Assembly (NCBI GenBank): GCA_963770535.1
Contig: CAVYPZ010000003.1
Coordinates: forward strand, 3,472,001-3,536,000
Length of the DNA stretch: 64,000 nt
From: RYN-230 sp963770535
GTDB taxonomy: Bacteria; Actinomycetota; Actinomycetes; Streptosporangiales; Streptosporangiaceae
Direction: 5' to 3'
Shown: one piece after another, positions 59,820 to 64,000 of the stretch
Numbering within the stretch: position 1 is the stretch's first letter
Layout of the letters: each line of letters begins with the position of its first letter
Made by a program: the position numbers and the translations under genes
The notes under the pieces: generated by a model
The model's input: the letters and a program-made list of their open reading frames with translations, nothing else
What the model was told of the DNA's origin: nothing
Databases searched by the model: none

Positions 59820-61500
59820 CCACCGGGATGATCATCGGCCGCCGCCGGTAGCTGTCATTCACCCAGCGCCCGACGGTGCGCCGGACCAGCTGGCCCAGCT
59901 GATGCGCGTCGTTCATCCCGTCCGCGGCCGCGCGGGCCAGCGCTTCCTCGATCCTGGGCCGGACATCGCTGAGCGCGGAGTCGTCAATGCCTGACCCGCG
60001 GGCGTGGATCTCCGGGCCGGCCACCATCTTGCCGGTGGTCGAGTCGACGACGATGACCACGGACAGGAACCCCTCCTCGCCGAGGATCCGGCGGTCCTTC
60101 AGCGACGTCTCGGTCACCTCGCCGACGGACAGGCCGTCCACGTAGACGTAGCCGCACGGCACCTTGCCCACCACCGTGGCCTTGCCGCTGGCCAGGTTGA
60201 CCACCACGCCGTCCTCGGCGATGACGATGTTGCCGGACGGGACGCCGGTGAGCTCAGCCAGCTGCGCGTGCGCCCGCAGGTGCCGCCACTCGCCGTGCAC
60301 CGGCATGAAGTTGCGCGGCTTGACCTGGTTCAGCACGTACAGCAGTTCACCGGCGGGAGCGTGACCGGACACGTGGACCAGCGCGTTGCCCTTGTGCACC
60401 ACCCGGGCGCCCCACCGGGTCAGCTCGTTGATCACCCGGTACACGGCGGACTCGTTGCCCGGGATCAGCGAGGAGGCCAGGATGACCGTGTCGCCCTCGG
60501 CGATCCGGATCGGGTGATCACGGCCGGCCATCCGCGACAGCGCCGACATCGGCTCGCCCTGCGATCCGGTGCAGACCAGCACGACCTCGCCGGGCGGCAT
60601 GCCCTCGGCGTCGCGCGGGTCCACCAGCAGGCCGCCGCGGACCGACGGCACCCGGAGGTAGCCGAGGTCGCGCGCCACGCCCATGTTGCGCACCATGGAC
60701 CGGCCCACGAACGCCACCTTGCGGCGGTGCTCGGCGGCGGCGTCGAGCACCTGCTGGACGCGGTGCACGTGACTGGCGAAGCAGGCCACGATGATCCGCT
60801 GCTGCGTGCTCGCGAAGATCTCGTTGAGGACCGGCGAGATGGCCCGCTCGCTGGTGACGATGCCGGGAACCTCGGCGTTGGTGGAATCGGACATCAGCAG
60901 GTTGACGCCCTCGGACCCGCGGCGGGCGAAGCCGCCCAGGTCCGTCAGCCGGCCGTCCAGCGGCAGCTGGTCCATCTTGAAGTCGCCGGTGTGCAGCACC
61001 ACGCCGGCCGGGGTGGTCAGGGCCACCGCGAGCGCGTCCGGGATCGAGTGGTTGACCGCGAAGAACTCCAGGTCGAACGGGCCGAACGACTGGCGTCCGC
61101 CCTCAGCGACCTCGATCGCGGCCGGCGTGATCCGGTGCTCGGTGAGCTTGCTCCGGATCAGGGCCAGGGTCAGCCGCGAGCCGACCAGGGGGATGTTGTC
61201 CCGGCGCCGCAGCAGGTAGGGCACGGCGCCGATGTGATCCTCGTGCGCGTGGGTGAGGACCATGGCCTCGATGTCATCGAGCCTGCCGTCCAGCGAGGTG
61301 AAGTCGGGCAGGATCAGGTCCACGCCGGGCTGGTCAGGCTCGGGGAAGAGCACGCCGCAGTCCACGATCAGCAGCCGGCCGCCGTACTCGAAGACGGTCA
61401 TGTTGCGGCCGATCTCGCCCAGGCCTCCGAGGCCCACGATGCGCAGGGTGCCGGCGGGCAGGGCCGGCGGGGTGCCGAGCTCCGGATGGGGGTGACTCAC
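59806..61500 (-). CDS. rnj: Ribonuclease J
   Basis: A metallo-beta-lactamase-fold exo- and endoribonuclease of RNA maturation and decay, 564 residues. The zinc motif THAHEDHIG has His84, His86, Asp88 and His89. Further RNase J segments are HTGDFKMDQ, SDSTNAEVPG, ACFASHVHRVQQ, TGSQGEPMSAL and SGHAPAGELLYVLNQVKP with MPVHGEWRHL. GTG 61500 overlaps the dapA stop by 4 bp (GTGA), so the pair is coupled, as in most actinobacteria. The 3' end overlaps tmpB by 14 bp. Confidence 0.96.
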   Translation of the reverse strand: MSHPHPELGTPPALPAGTLRIVGLGGLGEIGRNMTVFEYGGRLLIVDCGVLFPEPDQPGVDLILPDFTSLDGRLDDIEAMVLTHAHEDHIGAVPYLLRRRDNIPLVGSRLTLALIRSKLTEHRITPAAIEVAEGGRQSFGPFDLEFFAVNHSIPDALAVALTTPAGVVLHTGDFKMDQLPLDGRLTDLGGFARRGSEGVNLLMSDSTNAEVPGIVTSERAISPVLNEIFASTQQRIIVACFASHVHRVQQVLDAAAEHRRKVAFVGRSMVRNMGVARDLGYLRVPSVRGGLLVDPRDAEGMPPGEVVLVCTGSQGEPMSALSRMAGRDHPIRIAEGDTVILASSLIPGNESAVYRVINELTRWGARVVHKGNALVHVSGHAPAGELLYVLNQVKPRNFMPVHGEWRHLRAHAQLAELTGVPSGNIVIAEDGVVVNLASGKATVVGKVPCGYVYVDGLSVGEVTETSLKDRRILGEEGFLSVVIVVDSTTGKMVAGPEIHARGSGIDDSALSDVRPRIEEALARAAADGMNDAHQLGQLVRRTVGRWVNDSYRRRPMIIPVVIEV

Positions 61501-62411
61501 TTGATTTTCACGCCTCCAGCGACCAGGTCGGCTCGCAGTTGTTCGATCTGTGCCGGCGTCGCATCGATCAGCGGGCCGCGGACTGGCCCGCCGGGCAGCC
61601 CCAGCAGGCCCAGCGCCGCCTTGGTCGTGATCACGCCCTGGGTGCGGGTCATGATGCCGGTGTACAGGGGCAGCAGGTCGTAATGGACCTGCCGGGCCTC
61701 GCTGACCCGCCCACCCCGGTACGCCTCGATCATCTCGTGCAGCCGGTCGCCCGCCACATGGCCGACGACGCTCACGAAGCCGGCTGCCCCGACCGAGAGC
61801 CAGGGCAGGTTCAGCATGTCGTCACCGCAGTAGTAGACCAGGTCGGTGGCCAGCATCACGGTGGAGCCCGCGCCCAGATCGCCCTTGGCGTCCTTGACGG
61901 CCACGATCCGCGGGTGCTCGGCCAGCTGGAGCAGGGTCTCGGTGGCGATGGCCGTCCCCGTCCGGCCCGGTATGTCGTAGAGGATGACGGGCAGGCCTGT
62001 CGCGTCCGCCGCCCTGGTGAAGTGGGCCACGAGCCCGCTCTGCGGCGGCTTGTTGTAGTACGGCGTGACCAGGAGCAGTCCCGACGCCCCGGCACGCTCG
62101 GCCTGGCGGGCCAGCTCGCAGGTGTGCGCGGTGTCGTTGGTGCCGGCCCCGGCCACGATGGCGGCCCGGTCGCCGACCGCCTCGATCACGGCACGGAGCA
62201 GCCGTTCCTTCTCGGCATCCGTGGTGGTCGGCGACTCGCCGGTGGTCCCGCTGATCACGAGGCCGTCGTTGCGCATCTCGTTGACCAGGTAGGTGGCGAG
62301 GCGGGCGGCCCCGTCGTAGTCGACGCCGCCGTCGGGGGTCATCGGCGTGATCATGGCGGTCAGCATCCGGCCAAACGGGGCATCCGCGGTGGCGGGCTGG
62401 GTTGCTGTCAT
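61497..62411 (-). CDS. dapA: 4-hydroxy-tetrahydrodipicolinate synthase
   Basis: Condenses pyruvate with aspartate semialdehyde at the entry to the lysine and diaminopimelate pathway. It is 304 residues with the Schiff-base Lys173 (AVKDAKG), the Thr-Thr pair in GTTGES (55-60), Tyr145 (ILYDIPGRTG) and PYYNKPPQ. ATG 62411. It heads a coupled pair with rnj. dapF of the same pathway is also in this window, at 18-19 kb. Confidence 0.97.
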   Translation of the reverse strand: MTATQPATADAPFGRMLTAMITPMTPDGGVDYDGAARLATYLVNEMRNDGLVISGTTGESPTTTDAEKERLLRAVIEAVGDRAAIVAGAGTNDTAHTCELARQAERAGASGLLLVTPYYNKPPQSGLVAHFTRAADATGLPVILYDIPGRTGTAIATETLLQLAEHPRIVAVKDAKGDLGAGSTVMLATDLVYYCGDDMLNLPWLSVGAAGFVSVVGHVAGDRLHEMIEAYRGGRVSEARQVHYDLLPLYTGIMTRTQGVITTKAALGLLGLPGGPVRGPLIDATPAQIEQLRADLVAGGVKIK

Positions 62412-62474
62412 GAACCGAACGCTACCGGGCTATGGCACGCCGGGGCCACCGCGCCCCGCCTCCGGTCATGGTGA

Positions 62475-62519
62475 AGACGCGGTGACGTGAGCTCGGGGGT
62501 ACCCACGTCAACCGCGTCT
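62475..62519. terminator. Strong hairpin between the partial unknown gene and dapA
   Basis: AGACGCGGTGACGTG (62475-62489) pairs with CACGTCAACCGCGTCT (62504-62519) over 15 bp with one bulged base and a 14-nt loop. Placed in the 190-bp gap upstream of dapA, it probably terminates the upstream gene. Confidence 0.6.
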
Positions 62520-62601
62520 ATCTAGGTATCGGCCTGGGCAGCCAAGGTGTTACGCAGTGTGATGAAGATTCTTTTCTGCGTGTCCAGGGGCGGGCCGGGG
62601 C

Positions 62602-64000
62602 TCAGCGGGTGCGGGGGCGCTTCTGCAGCCACCCCGCCAGCGCGGCCGCGCCGGCCACCCCCAGCCCGCCCGCGGTCTTCGCCGCATAGGCGGGCGAGAG
62701 CCGGCCGAAACCCTCGAGCGGCCCGCTCCGGCGCGCACCCGGCGGCATCTCGAAGACGCCCGGGTCCGGTTCCCCCGCGACGAGGTCACGCATCTCGTGG
62801 CACATCACCGGCCGGTCCCCGGCGAAGCTCTGCACACGGAGCAGGACGGCCAGCTCCGGATCAACGACCGCCTCCACCCGGCTGACCGGGCCCTCCAGGA
62901 AGCCGAAGTCCGCGTCGCCCGGATCCGGGTCCCGGGGGAGGCCAGCCCGGGCCCGGTCCGCCGCGGTCGCGATCGCCGCCCTCCAGCCCGCGCTGGCCCG
63001 GTCTGTCCCCCGGTCCGCTGCCACCTGCAGGCCACGGCGGCCGCCCACCTCGGTCTCGCCGCCCGCCCGCAGCGTGAAGCGGGCCAGCAGCCAGGCCGGA
63101 TCGGCGAGCCGGGCCAGCTCGCGGGCCAGCGGCAGCGCGTCCCAGTAGGTGACCTTCGTCCCGCGGACCAGCCACTGGTGTTCCCCATCGCAGGCGGTGG
63201 TGACCGGGTCGGACGGCGAGCCGCCGCCCAGCGTGTTGACCCGGTAGCGGCCGGGGACGGCCAGCTGCAGGCGGATGAGCCTGGAGGTGTTTTCCACCCG
63301 GCTGGTCATGGCGTCCCACACCGCGTCCGGCCCCAGGACGCCGTCCACGGCCGCCGGCAGGGACTCCCGCACCCGGGCCGCCGCGCGGAGGAGGAACTCG
63401 CCGTCGAGCCACTCGCGGACCTGGGCGGTGAAGGCCTGCGCTGGCCGCCCGGTCCGGTGCAGCAGGTTGACCAGGTCATCGCCCGCGGGCTCCCAGGGCC
63501 CGGCCGCGGGCCCGGCACGGCCCGGCATCGGGCCGGCCGCGTCGCCGCGGGCCGGCCGTCCCGGCGAGGGCCAGTGCCGGACCGCGAACCCGAGGGCGGC
63601 CGCGGTGACGCCCGCAGCGGCCCGCACCGCGTCCCCCGGCAGCCCCGGCAGGCTGACCCCGGGACCGGTGAACGGGATCTCGGCCTCCTCGACCGGCAGG
63701 CCGGGCGGCGGCCGGAACTGCCCGGGATCCGCGGCCTGGGGCGGGTCGGGCCGCACCCCGGACATCTCGATGACCTTCAGCGGCTGCCCGTCGAGGGACT
63801 GCTCCTCACGGAGCAGGATGCCGAGTTCCGCATCTACGGTCGCCACCACCTGGTCAGGGCGCCGCTCAGGCCGGCGGTCCGCGATGAGCCGGGGCCGGGC
63901 CACCACGCGGTGCACCGCGCGGCCGCCGGCGCCCTGCGCGCCCGGTCCGCCCGTCCCCGTGCTGCCCTCCCCCGTGCTGCCCTCCCCCGGTCCGCCCTCC
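62602..64000 (-). CDS. Hypothetical protein with internal duplication (partial, N-terminus beyond right edge)
   Basis: The frame is open to the right edge, so the start is not in the window; 466 codons are visible. It has two related halves: VVATVDAELGILLREEQSLDG then VIEMSG, and VEAVVDPELAVLLRVQSFAGD then CHEMRD, each followed by a Pro-rich FxxPPG-like end. Such repeated beta-rich segments with xVDPELxxLLR recall LolA/RseB-type lipoprotein folds, but the match is weak. A membrane-like stretch near the C-terminus (TAGGLGVAGAAALAGWLQ) is followed by a basic end. The visible N-terminal part is Gly/Glu/Ser/Thr repeats. dapA follows after a strong hairpin. Confidence 0.6.
   Translation of the reverse strand, partial: EGGPGEGSTGEGSTGTGGPGAQGAGGRAVHRVVARPRLIADRRPERRPDQVVATVDAELGILLREEQSLDGQPLKVIEMSGVRPDPPQAADPGQFRPPPGLPVEEAEIPFTGPGVSLPGLPGDAVRAAAGVTAAALGFAVRHWPSPGRPARGDAAGPMPGRAGPAAGPWEPAGDDLVNLLHRTGRPAQAFTAQVREWLDGEFLLRAAARVRESLPAAVDGVLGPDAVWDAMTSRVENTSRLIRLQLAVPGRYRVNTLGGGSPSDPVTTACDGEHQWLVRGTKVTYWDALPLARELARLADPAWLLARFTLRAGGETEVGGRRGLQVAADRGTDRASAGWRAAIATAADRARAGLPRDPDPGDADFGFLEGPVSRVEAVVDPELAVLLRVQSFAGDRPVMCHEMRDLVAGEPDPGVFEMPPGARRSGPLEGFGRLSPAYAAKTAGGLGVAGAAALAGWLQKRPRTR

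Overview
The window is chromosomal DNA from a very G+C-rich actinomycete (Actinomycetota). The evidence is dense GC-rich codons, many GTG and TTG starts, actinobacterial families (DUF3097, DUF3046, DUF4870, DUF1707, Septum_form, ClgR) and two blocks of gene order familiar from Streptomyces and relatives. No rRNA, tRNA, CRISPR array, insertion sequence or replication origin was seen. I cannot name the genus from sequence alone.

Layout. 0-10 kb is a protein-homeostasis and translation block: hrcA (cut by the left edge, with a CIRCE operator), DUF3097, DUF4870, hemW and a MOSC protein, lepA, rpsT, holA and an imidazolonepropionase-like hydrolase. 10-20 kb carries hflX, a glyoxylate/glycolate cluster (aceB, glcD, glcE, glcF), dapF and miaA. 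20-33 kb carries a secreted DUF4232 protein, miaB, an S9 peptidase, rny, recX, recA (with two inteins and an upstream LexA box) and DUF3046. 33-39 kb holds a Septum_form membrane protein and an Lhr-type helicase. 39-50 kb is the accessory part: GH25 lysozyme, LacI regulator, cytochrome P450, unknown proteins, aquaporin, an ECF sigma factor with a membrane partner, a ROK regulator, the scar of a deleted sugar ABC transporter and a GH3 glycosidase. 50-64 kb returns to conserved genes: an Rrf2 regulator, clgR, cinA, rimO fused in frame to pgsA, a RodZ-like protein, ftsK, then rnj, dapA and a partial unknown protein. A two-gene phosphonate-type oxygenase pair (TmpA/TmpB-like) sits between ftsK and rnj.

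Most notable points. (1) RecA carries two inteins of different mechanistic type: a class 3 intein (Ala1, internal Cys, W-C-T motif) in the P-loop, with a small zinc-finger-like insert, and a class 1 intein resembling the Mycobacterium leprae RecA intein. (2) The 58-59.8 kb pair matches a zinc/TauD dioxygenase plus an HD-domain mixed-valence di-iron oxygenase, with every expected ligand present. This predicts conversion of a trimethylammonio-ethylphosphonate-like compound to glycine betaine and phosphate. (3) A sugar ABC transporter operon appears to have been deleted between the ROK and GH3 genes, leaving both ends. (4) Short tandem repeats straddle the stop codons of four unrelated genes. (5) Five genes, including ftsK, carry six apparent frameshifts in GC-rich runs. 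This probably reflects sequence indel errors and should be settled before any pseudogene is claimed.
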